Positions 12,291-23,423 of a stretch of DNA of 64,000 bases are shown piece by piece. A program made the translations under genes and the position numbers. The stretch is from positions 127,726-191,725 of the forward strand of contig QANU01070688.1 of NCBI GenBank assembly GCA_003254905.1, in the 5' to 3' direction. The stretch is from Nissolia schottii. Taxonomy: Eukaryota > Streptophyta > Magnoliopsida > Fabales > Fabaceae. The notes under the pieces were generated by a model. The model saw only the letters and a program-made list of their open reading frames with translations. It ran no database searches and was not told the origin of the DNA. How positions within the stretch are numbered: position 1 is the first letter of the stretch; each line of letters opens with the position of its first letter.

Positions 12291-13328
12291 AAATTGACAA
12301 GCTTCAAGCTTTTCCCACTGTAAACTCTTAGTCATCATGTCTGAACAATTATCATCTGTGTGAACCTTTTTAAGCTCCACCAGCTTAGAACCCAAAACAT
12401 CACGTATCCAATGATACCGAACATCAATATGCTTAGATCTAGCATGGAAAGTCGAATTCTTGCCATAGCACTCTAGCTATCGCAAGCTTCAATAATAGCA
12501 ATGAACTCAAGCTCAATTGTGGACAATGCAACACACTTTTGCAACTTAGACTGTCAGGCCACAGCTCCCCCTGCAAAAGGGATCAAATAACCATAAATAG
12601 ACTTCTTGGAATCAATATTCCTTGTCATTTTTGAATCAGTATAACCACAAAGGATAGGTTTATCAATCCCAAAACAAAGCTTCAAATTAGAAGTGTCACG
12701 GAGGTATCCCAAAATCCACTTTATAACTTTCCAATGCTTAATACCAGGATTGGAAAGAAAATAACTAACAACACCAACTGCATGAGCTATATCAGGCCTA
12801 GTGCAAACTATTGCATACATCAAACTCCCTACTACAAAAGCATAAGGAACACCTTGCATGTCTCCTTTTTCTTTATCAATAGAAGGAGACTGTCTAGTGC
12901 TAAGCCTAAAGTGTGTAGTGAAATGAGTGCTTACCACTTTCACTTTATCCAAGTGAAACCGCTGCAGTAGCTTCTCAATGTACCTCTCTTGATACAACCA
13001 TAACTTCTTGGCTCTCGATCACGAGTAATGTGCATGCCAAGAATTTGTCTTGTTAGTCCCAAGTCTTTCATCATAAAAGACTTGCTAAGCTCCTTTTTCA
13101 ACTAGTCAACTCTAGAGATATTATGACCAACAATTAACATGTCATCAACATAGAGCAATAAAATGATGAAATTATTATCGAGGAATTCTACACAAAACAC
13201 AATGGTCAGAAGTAGTCTTTTTGAATCCTTGTCAGATCATAACTGACTCAAACTTCTTGTACCATTGCCTCAGGGCTTGTTTCAACCCATACAAACTTTT
13301 CTTCAGCTTGCAAACATAATCTTCTTTA
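12291..13328 (-). pseudogene. Ty1/copia pol fragment: end of reverse transcriptase and RNase H
   Basis: Minus-strand translation gives YQERYIEKLLQRF, then GSLMYAIVCTRPDIAHAVG, WKVIKWILGYLRDTSNLKLCFG and a decayed GYTDSKMTRNIDSKKSIYGYL. These are the characteristic end of copia reverse transcriptase and the start of RNase H (normally GYxDADxAxDxxxRRSTxGY). The stretch down to 12300 continues RNase H in broken frames (ALSTIELEFIA). The upstream side runs to [12 protein letters not shown] and is cut by an insertion at 13334; the same gene resumes at 16681. Internal stops and frame changes show it is dead. Confidence 0.85.
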
Positions 13329-13333
13329 CCTTT

Positions 13334-16300
13334 TGTAACGACCTCAGAAATCGTTACCGGCATGCAAGGGACTAGTTCCTTTACGAAAGCCTCCTAACGT
13401 GCTAATCATGAAAAATACGCAACTTTTATAAATAAAAAGGAAATACTTTTAAATAAAATTTAAACATCACAATATAATATGAGTAAAAGATCATTTACAA
13501 GATACGAAATGTAATTCAAAATACATTACACACTGCTTGTATTCCACTGGAACACTTTATAAACTGACATGAATGTAAACTATCCTAAAGACTGAAATAA
13601 CTGAAGAATACTTCATGACAACATGAAGCTCACCAAGAGTCCAACTGTTGAGATCTACTGAACGAGTGACGTGTCTTTGTCAACGGTATATGAAAAAGGT
13701 TGATGGGGGGGTAAGTCATTACTTAGTGAATAACAAACCCCACGGTGACATGGGAAGTTTGTAACCATGGCATGCAAATGCAATACATAATATATATCAA
13801 TCATGAAGACATTCATATAATAATAATAATAATCATCATCATCATCTTAAAAACATTTAAGAACATAAGCAAGTAGAGAAATCTCTAAATAAACATTCCG
13901 AGAACTACGGTTTAGTTGTTCTTGAAATGTTCAGGCTTTACAGTCTTGCCCTAATCTACATGACATGATACATGATACATGACACTAGGTATCACTGGCT
14001 GCCATGTCCGGGCTTTACGATCTTGCCCTAAATCTATATGAATCTCATTCTATTTTACGATTGTACTAAGGTATACCAGAGTCATCGTAGGCTGTCGCTG
14101 ACTTACAGTTTTATTTTAGATATCCTCCCATGAAAATAGTTTTAGATAACTTAATCCTTTAACTAATACTGATAGTATAACATGACTTAATATCTTTAAT
14201 TGTTTTATCTTGAAAAAATATAGGTAGGTTAAGATCTCATGCTTAGGGAGATTTCCAGGTAAGAGAGGTGCGTCACAGTGGACATCTTAAGTACCAAGTC
14301 TTGTCTTTAACCAAAACTTTTTCTTAACATAAGTCTTCTCCCACTAGAATCTTCCCTTAACCATGATCTTTTATTAAGGATTTAACTAAACAATATGAAT
14401 ATCTATATCGCTTAATACTAATCATACACACACAACATGAATACATTTAATGCAGTAAAATATGTGGTCCCATGTAATTCTAAAATAATTTCATGATTTT
14501 CTAAAATAGCTTCATAAATATCTACTTCATAAATAAAGGGTTTCTAAATAAATAATCATGAAAAAATAACTAATTAAATAAAATAATAATTAGCTTCATA
14601 ATTACATAAATAAAATAATAAATTCCACTCCTAGTATTTTATAAAACATGCATAAATAAAATAATGTTAAAATAAATAAAATAAATAAATAACTTTAAAA
14701 ATAAATGCATGGTCTAAAATAGACCGTGAAGAAAGTCACTCACCTAAAGATGGTTGAACGCTAAGGAGCACTAAGCTGGGAGCTCCTGACACCCTACGTG
14801 GAGGCACTATGTTGAAAGCTTATTTTGCACTCTCNNNNNNNNNNNNNNNNNNNNNNNTATATATATATATATCCTTCTTTACAGCTTTCAAATCCTCAAG
14901 CGATTCAATTGCATTATAGTCGGGTATAGTCGTATCCACTTGGAGTTGAATAAAGCCATTCTTGAGTTTGTTAATTAGGCAATGGAGTGGATGAATTGTA
15001 GATTGATGTTTATCGTAAATAAACAACATAAAAGATAAATGGGCAACAAATTAGAAGTAGATCAGGGAGCTTGTTGGGCATTGACTCATATTACAGTTTT
15101 TTATATTCATGTACTCACTGCATATGAATTATCATTTCTTTGACTTCTCGCCACCAGTTCGTATATTAATCATCTCTTTCAAACATGAAAAGATTACTTG
15201 GTTCCCTTTATTATTCTGTCAATTTCTTGCACAAACTAACAAAGTAAACCAACATTATTGCAGATGTTAAAACGACTAATAGTCCTAATTCTATCTCTAG
15301 CAATTAGGTTTATTAGATGAGTTGATTTAGTTCCAACCTTAGTGATGCAATTTTCACTCGCAGCAATCTAGTTTAGATTCAAGCTCAGGTTAGCTAAATT
15401 AAACATTGATTTGATTCCAACTTAATAAGGTAGTTTTCACTCACAATTATCAAGTTACAAAATAACATTTAGATAGCTAAAGTAGAGCAGGCTTTAAGTG
15501 CAAAACCAATTCATGTAAATTAGAGAAATTGATAGATTCATTCATGCAAAAGTCATATGGATACAATCATGCTATAACCTTTATCAAAATCCCAACAATA
15601 AGAGAATTATAAACTCATCTTACAAGAGGAAATCAAAGAGGCAAGGTGATGAACACTCACCATGATACTTTCTCACGCCGTCATGACAAGGACCGTCGTG
15701 CTTCCTTGACTACTCTTGGCTCCTTCTCTAACCTCCTCTTTATTGCTAAACTACACTATATTTTGGATTCTAAGAATGAGAATTGCAGTGGGAGAATGAA
15801 TGAATAATGCTAAATGCAGGGCCCTATTTATAGGGAAAATCTTTGAGGGCCGCTGAGCGGCTACAGGGCATCACTGAGCAGTGCAGCTTTCTTCGCCATG
15901 AAGTTTTGTCCCTTTTGAAAGGTGGCTCTGACATTATCCTGTCAGAGCCACTAAGCGGCTGGCAGAGCGCTGAGCAGTGTCAGTGCGGCTGCAGGGTTGC
16001 AGGGTAGCTTGCAGAGGTTGCTTCAGACTCAAGTAACTTCACTTTGAAGTAATGGATCACTGAGCGACTTAGGGGACCACTGAGCAGTCTGATGCTCCTC
16101 TAGCTCTTCATTGCTTTGTTCCTTCTCCTTTCCTTTGTTCTTTCTCATTTCCTTTGTTTCCTGCTTCTTAGTTCTGTGGGATTTTTTTCTTTCAAATTCA
16201 TCCTTTTATACTATTTGTATCCATCTTTTAACTTATGCGAAAAATCTTATAAACGTAAGGGAATTGGTTAGAAAACTTATAGAAAATAAAGCAAATAGGT

Positions 16301-16675
16301 ATTATTTTGACCTATGAAAATACTAAAATACGATACTTAACACACTACTTTCCCATGAATGGAAGACGAGAGGGAGAAAAGAAATAAAAATATAACTGAA
16401 GCGAAAAGTCTCATAAAACTGTGACCTCAAGCTCTGGAGTGAATTAGCAAGTCTAAACACTCACAGGAAGCCTCTCTCTATATATAGGGGGAGGAGGAGA
16501 CCCCATTCTATAACTGCAAACGATGTGAGACTAATTTCCTGAGGCGTTACAACGCTCCCTAGGCGCCACAGTGCGCCCCTACGCCGCGCTGCAGTGCACT
16601 TGCCTTATTGTCGCCCATCTCGCGCGAGATGTCTTCCACGTGTCGCGTGAGACACCCTTTTTTTTGGTTGTGACA
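13334..16675 (-). mobile_element. LTR-type insertion (probable Ty3/gypsy solo LTR) with 5-bp target duplication
   Basis: The segment begins TGTAACGACC and ends GGTTGTGACA and is flanked by the direct repeat CCTTT (13329-13333, 16676-16680). It sits in copia pol codons that read [14 protein letters not shown] across the join. TG...CA ends plus a 5-bp duplication mark an LTR integration. No gag or pol is present and no internal copy of the ends is seen, so a solo LTR fits best, about 1.8 kb once the nested insertion 14810-16342 is removed. Part of it (13610-13700) resembles, inverted, the gypsy LTR at 17440-17600, which ends GGGTGTCACA before a primer site. That places its sense strand on the minus strand. 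Confidence 0.75.
14810..16342. mobile_element. Second-level nested LTR-type insertion, target duplication CACTA
   Basis: Starts TGTTGAAAGC and ends CTTAACA, with direct repeats CACTA immediately outside (14805-14809 and 16343-16347). The ends TGTTGA and TGTTAA (read inward) are typical LTR termini. The 1.53-kb body includes a 23-base N gap (14835-14857) and repeated GAGCGGCT / CTGAGCAGTG phrases at about 15850-16090. No coding region is evident, so it is probably a solo LTR inserted into the larger one. Confidence 0.7.
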
Positions 16676-16680
16676 CCTTT

Positions 16681-17200
16681 CACCACAAAATCTTTACGTT
16701 GCTCCATGTAAAATTCTTCCTCTAAATCACCATGGAGGAAGGCGGTTTTCACATCCATCTACTCAAACTCTAAATCAAGACTGGTTGTTAAACCAAGAAT
16801 AACTCAGATGGAAGACATTTTAACAATGGGAAAAAATATCTCATCAAAGTCAATACCCTTCTTCTGATGGTAGCCCTTGACGATTAATAGTGCTTTGTAT
16901 CATAGAATACAACCGTTCTCTTTAGTATTCAATTTGTATATTCATTGATTCTACAAAGCTTTCTTGTTCTTGGGCAACTTGACTAGCTCAAAAGTATGGT
17001 TGTCAAGCAATGATTTCATTTCATCATCCATTGTGCAAGCCCACTATTTTCTTGTGCTCACTTTCCATAGCTTCTTCATAGCATTTAGGTTCTCCTACGT
17101 TAGTGAGGAGCACATATACATTAGGTGAGTAACAAGTAGAGGGAACATGTTGTCTAGAAGACCTCCATATGGGAACAATAGGTTCATCAACTTTTAAATA
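16681..17200 (-). pseudogene. Ty1/copia pol fragment: N-terminal reverse transcriptase (continuation)
   Basis: Minus-strand frames give DEPIVPIWRSSRQ, then GEPKCYEEAMESEHKK (the copia linker before the polymerase) and, nearer 16700, DVKTAFLHGDLEEEFYMEQ. This is the expected upstream part of the gene at 12291-13328, displaced only by the insertion at 13334-16675. Stops and frameshifts interrupt it. Homology fades at about 17200, where the sequence changes to AGGTCAGGCCAAGTCAGG-type repeat DNA. Confidence 0.8.
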
Positions 17201-17269
17201 GGTCAGGCCAAGTCAGGATTTTAGTAGGCTAGGCCCCACGGCTCTGTCAGACTGCGTAGCTTATTCTCA

Positions 17270-17790
17270 CCCTCATTTTAAATGTTTTACGTAATATTTA
17301 GTATAAACTGTATAGCATATTTTTATGGTTGATATTATGTATATATGCATTTGTTTGTATCATGTTTGTGAACATCTCATGTTGTTGTGGGTTTTTCATT
17401 CACTGAGCAATGACTCACCCCTTATATATGTTATTTTTTAGATAATGTGAAAAACTTGGATTCTACTCCTATCTTTCAGTAGATCTAACATTTCAGAATC
17501 CTTGGTGAGCTTGACTTTGTGGTGGAGTCAGTTAGTAGTTTATGTTCATGTCAGCTAGAGTGCTCTATTAGAACACAAGCAAGAAACATTATGCATTATG
17601 ATTTATTTCAGTAATTTATTTTAGGGACATCTTAAGCAATAACTTAGTTTTCTTTTATGAAAGACTAGTTTATGAAAGTTTTTATATGATTTTTTTAAGG
17701 AAATGCACGTTTTATGAAAATCAGTGACATTAGATGTTTTTGTAAGGAAATCGGTCACTTGTGTGTCGATGACATCTTTGGGGTGTCACA
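17270..17790 (+). mobile_element. 3' part of a Ty3/gypsy 5' LTR
   Basis: The segment ends GGGGTGTCACA directly before a tRNA-Met primer site. It shares TTCAGTAGATCT and TTGGTGAGCTT words, in inverse orientation, with the insertion at 13334-16675, so the two belong to related LTR families. The left LTR end is not defined. A downstream gag remnant supports a plus-strand element. Confidence 0.6.
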
Positions 17791-17792
17791 AT

Positions 17793-17804
17793 TGGTATCA
17801 GAGT
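17793..17804 (+). promoter_or_regulatory. Primer binding site (tRNA-iMet) of gypsy element
   Basis: TGGTATCAGAGT, two bases after the LTR terminus ACA, matches the plant retroelement consensus TGGTATCAGAGC complementary to the 3' end of initiator tRNA-Met, with the last base changed. Confidence 0.8.
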
Positions 17805-18059
17805 CGTAGGTTTCCTATGTGTTATTAGAGCAAATGCTATAAAGTTACATTGCAACTAAAGGAATAGAAGTGCACCTATTCATTCAGAGTGCAATGTAAG
17901 TTGAAGCCTTTAGGAAATTTCAGTCATGTTTAGGATCAGTTAGTGTGTCAGGGTTTACTTTTAGATTCTTATGTGGTTTTCTTGTCCCATTCATCAAGAG
18001 AACCATTGTTCATTTCCATTGTTGTATTCTTCATCATCGCAATATATAACAGTACTTCA

Positions 18060-18480
18060 GGTACCCACAACCTTTTAATGACTATGGAGCGATCCATGAC
18101 CATGTTGGCAAACGTAATCACCACATAACTTTAGATGTGGAGTTAGCAAATCAACCATGAGACATCCATCATCAATCACTTTAGGAACCTAAAACCACCC
18201 ATGTTCACGAGGAAGCTGACAATGAAGGACTTGTTGGAGTTCCTAAGCTAGACGGAGAAGATAATCACAATTCTTCATGTCTCGTTAGACAAGGTAGCAA
18301 AACTGGTTGGCTTCCAGATGGGAGGCTAGGTTGAGCTATAACATACAGAATCCAGGGAGGGTAGAGCGGATGCACCACCGCCCACTTGGGAAGAATTTTC
18401 TGTAGCATTTATAGATTGATTCCTCCTTCCAAGCAGGATCAATTAGATGGATGATAAGTTCCTTCGGCTAAAGATAATGC
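18060..18480 (+). pseudogene. Ty3/gypsy gag remnant
   Basis: Downstream of the LTR and primer site, broken plus-strand frames give PTWEEFSVAFID, a stop, then FLLPSRIN, a stop, and MDDKFLRLK. This resembles the conserved Retrotrans_gag core (TWEEFxxxFxxxFxP followed by KxxEFLxLxQ). Two in-frame stops within about 30 codons show it is dead. Pol is absent: homology ends at about 18480, where MITE-like sequence begins. Confidence 0.55.
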
Positions 18481-20159
18481 CAAGCATGACAATTACTACT
18501 TTAAGTAGTCTCCAAAAAATAATAAATTGACAACTTAATCCTATTAACGTAGTTTTTAAAATTTTAAAATGTTGCCTTCATTAATTACAGAAATTTTAAA
18601 AAAATTGCCAATAAAAAATTTAATGAGGACAAAATTTTGAAATTTTAGTAGCTAAATTAATATTTTATTTTTTTTATGGACCTGGAACAAAAATTTTTTT
18701 TGAGAATAAATTAACAATTAACAAATCAATTTATCTATTTTGAGTGTATCATTTTGACCCATCTAAAGCCCTAATTATTCCTCAAACCCCTTTGCTTCCA
18801 CCGTCATTTTGTGCTCTCATGCTTCTACCGCCAAGCCTCCTGACCTGGCGGTTACAGCCTCTCACCGCCGCGTCTCCTACTCCCGCCGCCCGTCCAGCAC
18901 CGTCACAACGGTGAGTGAACTGATTTCTTCATGCACGTTTTTTTATATATTTTTTTCTCTTCACATTTTGTCGTTATTGTATTCTGATTCTGTTTCGAGT
19001 GTTTGCCCTCATAATGCGACGCCGTTTTTACATTCGTCTGATAGCTTCTTTCTTCGCATCGTTAGTTAAGATAAAATCACAATTTTGATGGAATGGATTG
19101 AATGTGATCTTCAGTGGTTACCTTCTGTTGCTGGACGCAGATGGAACAATCTAATGCTTGTTTAGTTAAGCCTCTGCTTTTGATTACTCAATGTGGGAAT
19201 GAATTTGGCTTCCATTGTCACGGCTCTGAGCTAAAATTAAGTATATTCAATAATGCAGTGTTATTAAAAGGGCCATGTTAACGGAATTTGACATAGCCAG
19301 ATGATTGAGTGTATTGTACAAGCTGACACCTTCAACTTGAAGGTTCGTCGCCCATGCAACATTTAAAATCAAATGGATTGGTTGGCGAGCATGGCAAATA
19401 TGTCGTGATGCTTGGACTGGGATTTAGTTGAGTCATTATTGAAAGTGGATTATTTTTTGGTTTGGGTAATTTCTTTGTAGTAATTGTAATTTCTCCATGT
19501 TGTTGCGCCTTTAATATTATAACTATTTTCTAACTCTTGTATAATATTAGAAGTTTTCTTCTAAAATCTTCTGTCCTCTCTTTGGGGTCTTAAATATCCA
19601 GTGGGGAGTCGAAGATGGTGAAGGCTGAAGAGCACAAATTTGCTGCCATTAGGGAGCTTTGATAGGAAACTGGAATAGTAATCTACTGAGATGATTGCTG
19701 AGGTTTGTGCAAAACATTTTTATTCGTTTTGTTTATTATGCAAAAACTGCAAAGGTGGCTTGTATTATCTAATCTAAGCTCTAAAAATGAGTGATATCTT
19801 AACATTCAAATGTGTGAGTTATGAAAAACTTTGTGTTGAAAAAGATCTAAACCAAGGCCAGAGAAGTAAGAAACTAGGAGCATTATGGATCATAATGAAT
19901 AGAAGCATTTTACAACTTAACTAAGATCTTAAGCATATTAAATTGTATTTATTTTATGAACTGATTTACAATCTTCACCTTTGCAGTTGCTGGTCTGTTC
20001 TTGTGTTAATATTTTTTTCAAAATACAGCAAAACATGGCATCAAGTTGAGGTAAAAGAAATTTATCATCTTTTTATTTTATTTTGTTTTTATTTTTTACC
20101 TTTTATTTCAAGTTTTAATATTTGATATAGTTTCATAATTGTAATTAACTATTCATTTG
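18481..20159. other. MITE-like sequence and an unidentified possible gene remnant
   Basis: 18490-18720 has the 'ACTTAATCC...ATTTTAGTAGCTAAATTAA' style of MITE. From 18780 the base composition rises in GC (CACCGCCGCGTCTCC, CCGCCGCCCGTCC) and an open frame of 86 codons starts at 18809. The GC-rich part ends at CAACGGTGAGTG, a plausible 5' splice donor near 18911. A short frame near 19612 reads MVKAEEHKFAAIRE. This could be the 5' end of a broken host gene, but I do not recognise a family. Confidence 0.25.
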
Positions 20160-21276
20160 AGATGGCAAAACCGGTCCGACCCACCCAACCCGCCATTTTT
20201 GACCGGGTTGGGTTACATTTCCAAACCACCATCATTATTAACCCGCCTTGCTTAACCTGTGGTTTAGGCGGGTTGAGGCAGGTTTTGCTTGCAGGTTGAT
20301 TCTCTTTTTTTTTTTTAAAATTTTTTTTTAATTTCTTTATTTAAAATCAGTTGTTTGGGCCTCTTGGTCCACTCCCAGGTCCCAGGCTTCCAAGCTGCTG
20401 CAGTCACTCACTCTAGGGTTAATGTTTTTATTTTTCCATTCTATCTTTCTCCATCCTTCTCTCCACCTTCCCTTTCACACACCACAGCACATAGTCATGA
20501 TGTTCTGATTGAGATTATGAGACTGAGAGTCCAAGTGATCATGATTCGAGAGTGTGAGGCTGAGAGTAAGAGAGTCCAAGTTCAAGTGATGGCGAGAAGA
20601 GAATTCCGAGTTCAAATGGCAACTTTCTGGCAGCTCTGCATGTTGCACCAGTGGTATGATGGCGGCTTCTTCGGTGCCTTTTGATTTGAAAATTGCATCT
20701 GCATTGCTCTAATTTTGGTGTATTTATTTGATTGATTCATTTTTTAACACTGTTTTCCTCTATTTTGTGATAGCTTAAGTTGATTAGAAGCAGGATTTTT
20801 TCCCTTTGTGTGAGTGAAAGATTGTTAAGAAGGCCGTTCTCCTCTCTTGTTTTCATCAGATCAGCTCAGGTAAGTTTATTTATTTATTTATTTTTTAAAA
20901 TTTTAAAATCTGAGTTGTACATATTATGAGTTATGACTGAAATCACTGGATATTTATATTGATTTGATTAGTTGAATTTTAGTGGAAATCTCTTAATCTG
21001 ATATTGATACTGATATTGTGTGTTTTGTGTTGACTGCTGGATATCTTGTCGCTTGATTCTGATTCTGATCCTTAGTTATGATTTTAAATTTTAGTTAACT
21101 ACTGATACTGAGCTATTTTTTTAATGTGTTGGGTTGCCAATTGTTTGAATGTAATGTTGCTGGCTGAGTAGTTGTTAGTGTTTGAAGTTAGAACTCAACT
21201 GGCTGTTTGCCTTTTTGCGTTGAATTTGTTGTTTTGCAGTAATTTGGGTTATTCATTTTGTTATTTGAGAATTAAA

Positions 21277-23011
21277 ATGGAAATGACTAATATCTTTATT
21301 AGTAATGATCTGGAAACTTCGGAAGCTGGGATAGGAGAATCTGAATCTGAAGAATCTAGCGTGAACAAGCCTAAGTCAACAACCTTTGATTATGGAGAAA
21401 TTCAATTTAAACATTATGATCACATGGTGTCACGTCAGATGTGTGTTGCTGCTATTATTAGGCATGAATTGCCATTTGGTTTTGTTGAATATGTGGGGGT
21501 TAGGAATTTGATGAAGTATTTGAATCCAGATGCAATGCCTATTTCCAGGGATGATGTTGAGGCTGATGTGTTGGAAATTCATATAAGGGAGAAGGAGAAG
21601 CTTAAACAAACATTAACGAACATTCCTAATAGGATTTATCTAACTTTAGATTTATGGACTGGTGTTACTACTGATTTAGGGACTACTTATACTACTGAGG
21701 GTTGCATATGCTTGACTGCACATTTTGTTGATTCGAATTGGAAGTTAAATAGCAAAAATCTCAATTTTTGTCACGTGCCTCTTCCTCTCACAGGATTTGA
21801 ACTGTCTTAAAAAATTCAAGAATTTTTGAGCGATTGGGGAATAGAGAAAAAGACTTTTTCTATCACCTTAGATTATGAATCCACCAATGATAGCATGCAA
21901 GAAAAATTGAAAACTAATAGCTATGCAAAATTGGTTGATATGTGGTGGGGAGTTTTTTCAAGTGCGTTCTGCTACAGACATTTTGGATCTTATTGTGCAA
22001 GAAGGATTAGAAGTACGTAGTGATGCATTGTGCAAGATTAGAGAAAGTGTCAGATATATGAGGGGATAGAAAGATAGAATGGTGAAGTTCAAAGAATGTG
22101 TTGCAACACTTGGTGGTATGGACACTAGGGTTGGATTATGTCTAGATGTTCCAGCTAGATGGAATTCAACCTATTTGATGCTTGGAAGTGCTCTCAAATA
22201 TCAAAGGGCATTTATTAATTTTCAATTGAAAGACCATGGTTATGAATATTGTCTTTCGATGGAAGAGTGGAAAAGTGCGGAAAAGATTTGTGAATTCTTA
22301 CTTCCTTTTTATGACTTTACCGACTTCCTTGCTCAAGTCATCTGACTTCCAACTTGTATTTTTTACAAGTTCACCAAATTCAATGTGCTTTACAAGATAG
22401 CTTAAGTAGCAAAGATGAGGTTATAAGGAGCATTGGAGAAAGGATTTTGATAAAGTTTAAGGAATATTGGGAGGAGTATAGTGCTGTGCTTGCACTTGGA
22501 GCAGTTCTTGAGTCTTGACCCTCGGGTTAAGTTTACTTTGTTCGAGTTTCTATTTTCAAGAATTGATTCTTCTACCACTAATGAGAAGATAGAACATGTG
22601 AAAGGGAAGCTGTACTAGGTTTTTGAAGAATATACAAGTGACAATAACACTTCCTCTACTACTTCCAATGTACAGAGTGCTTTTCCTTCAACTTCCCGAA
22701 CTTCAAGCTCAAGTGTGCAACAGTCAACTGGATTAAATGAATGGAAACATCTGAGTGTTTGGTGTAAGCATACATTATTTATTTATTTATGATTGTTTAG
22801 TTTATTTATCATCTGTTTGTATTTAAGCTTGTATTCTCACAAATTAACATGTTATTTACTTGGTATATGAAAGGCATTGCATAATCATCAAGTTGCACCG
22901 AGAATTGGAATTGGAAAGAGTGAACTTGATGTTTATTTGGATGAGCGAAATTTGGAGTTTGCATATTATGAGGATTTAGATGTATTGGAATGGTTGAAGG
23001 ACAATGAAAAA
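21277..23011 (+). pseudogene. hAT transposase (RICESLEEPER-like), N-terminal and central part
   Basis: A frame from the ATG at 21277 begins MEMTNIFISND. It continues KHYDHMVSRQMCVAAIIRHELPF, LMKYLNPDAMPISRDDV and YLTLDLWTGVTTDLG, the catalytic-core start of plant hAT transposases. After a stop at 21808 the frame continues with FLSDWGIEKKTFSITLDYES, then a frameshift at about 21940. It resumes as MVKFKECVATLGG and LCLDVPARWNSTYLML, with DUF4413-like sequence to 22790 and DVYLDERNLEF just before the copia insertion. The zinc-finger BED N-terminus is not obvious. At least two stops and two frameshifts precede the insertion, so the gene may have been inactive already. Confidence 0.85.
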
Positions 23012-23414
23012 TGTTAAAACTCAGAAGCATGCTGTGGAACTTGTAGGCACAGCAATGCAGCTTCGAGAAAATGATAGAAAATGAGAGAAAGATGAGAGAA
23101 AGTTTGATGTGGCTCAATTGTCAAATGTGTAGAAATGATTTCTCTACTTGCATTGATGATGAATTACAGTTTATATATAAGTCTACTAGCTACTGTAAAT
23201 TACACGAAATTCACTGAAATTTACAATGAAATTTACATGAAATTAAGTTAACTAAGCAAAGCTCCCACGTGCTTCAGTTTCTTCAGTTGATAGCTTTGAG
23301 AGGTGCTTAACAAACTCTCAACAACCTCCAGCTCAGCACGCTTTGCTGTTGTTGCTCGAGTGTGCTTCAGCTCAATCCACTTCTTCCTTGAGCTTCAGCA
23401 TACCCCTGCTCACA
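23012..23414 (-). repeat. 3' LTR of the intact copia element
   Basis: Reads TGTTAAAACTCAG...CCTGCTCACA on the plus strand, 403 bp, and appears identical to the copy at 28426-28828. It follows the polypurine tract in the element's sense. Confidence 0.95.
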
Positions 23415-23423
23415 CCCCCCCTC
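23415..23423 (-). promoter_or_regulatory. Polypurine tract of the intact copia
   Basis: Minus strand GAGGGGGGG abuts the 3' LTR and would prime plus-strand synthesis. The stop codon of the gag-pol ORF overlaps it. Confidence 0.9.

Noticed and set aside
14805-16347. Motif CACTA at both ends suggesting a CACTA (En/Spm) transposon
   Set aside because: CACTA here is in direct, not inverted, orientation and lies outside TGTTGA...TTAACA ends, so it is a target duplication of an LTR-type element.
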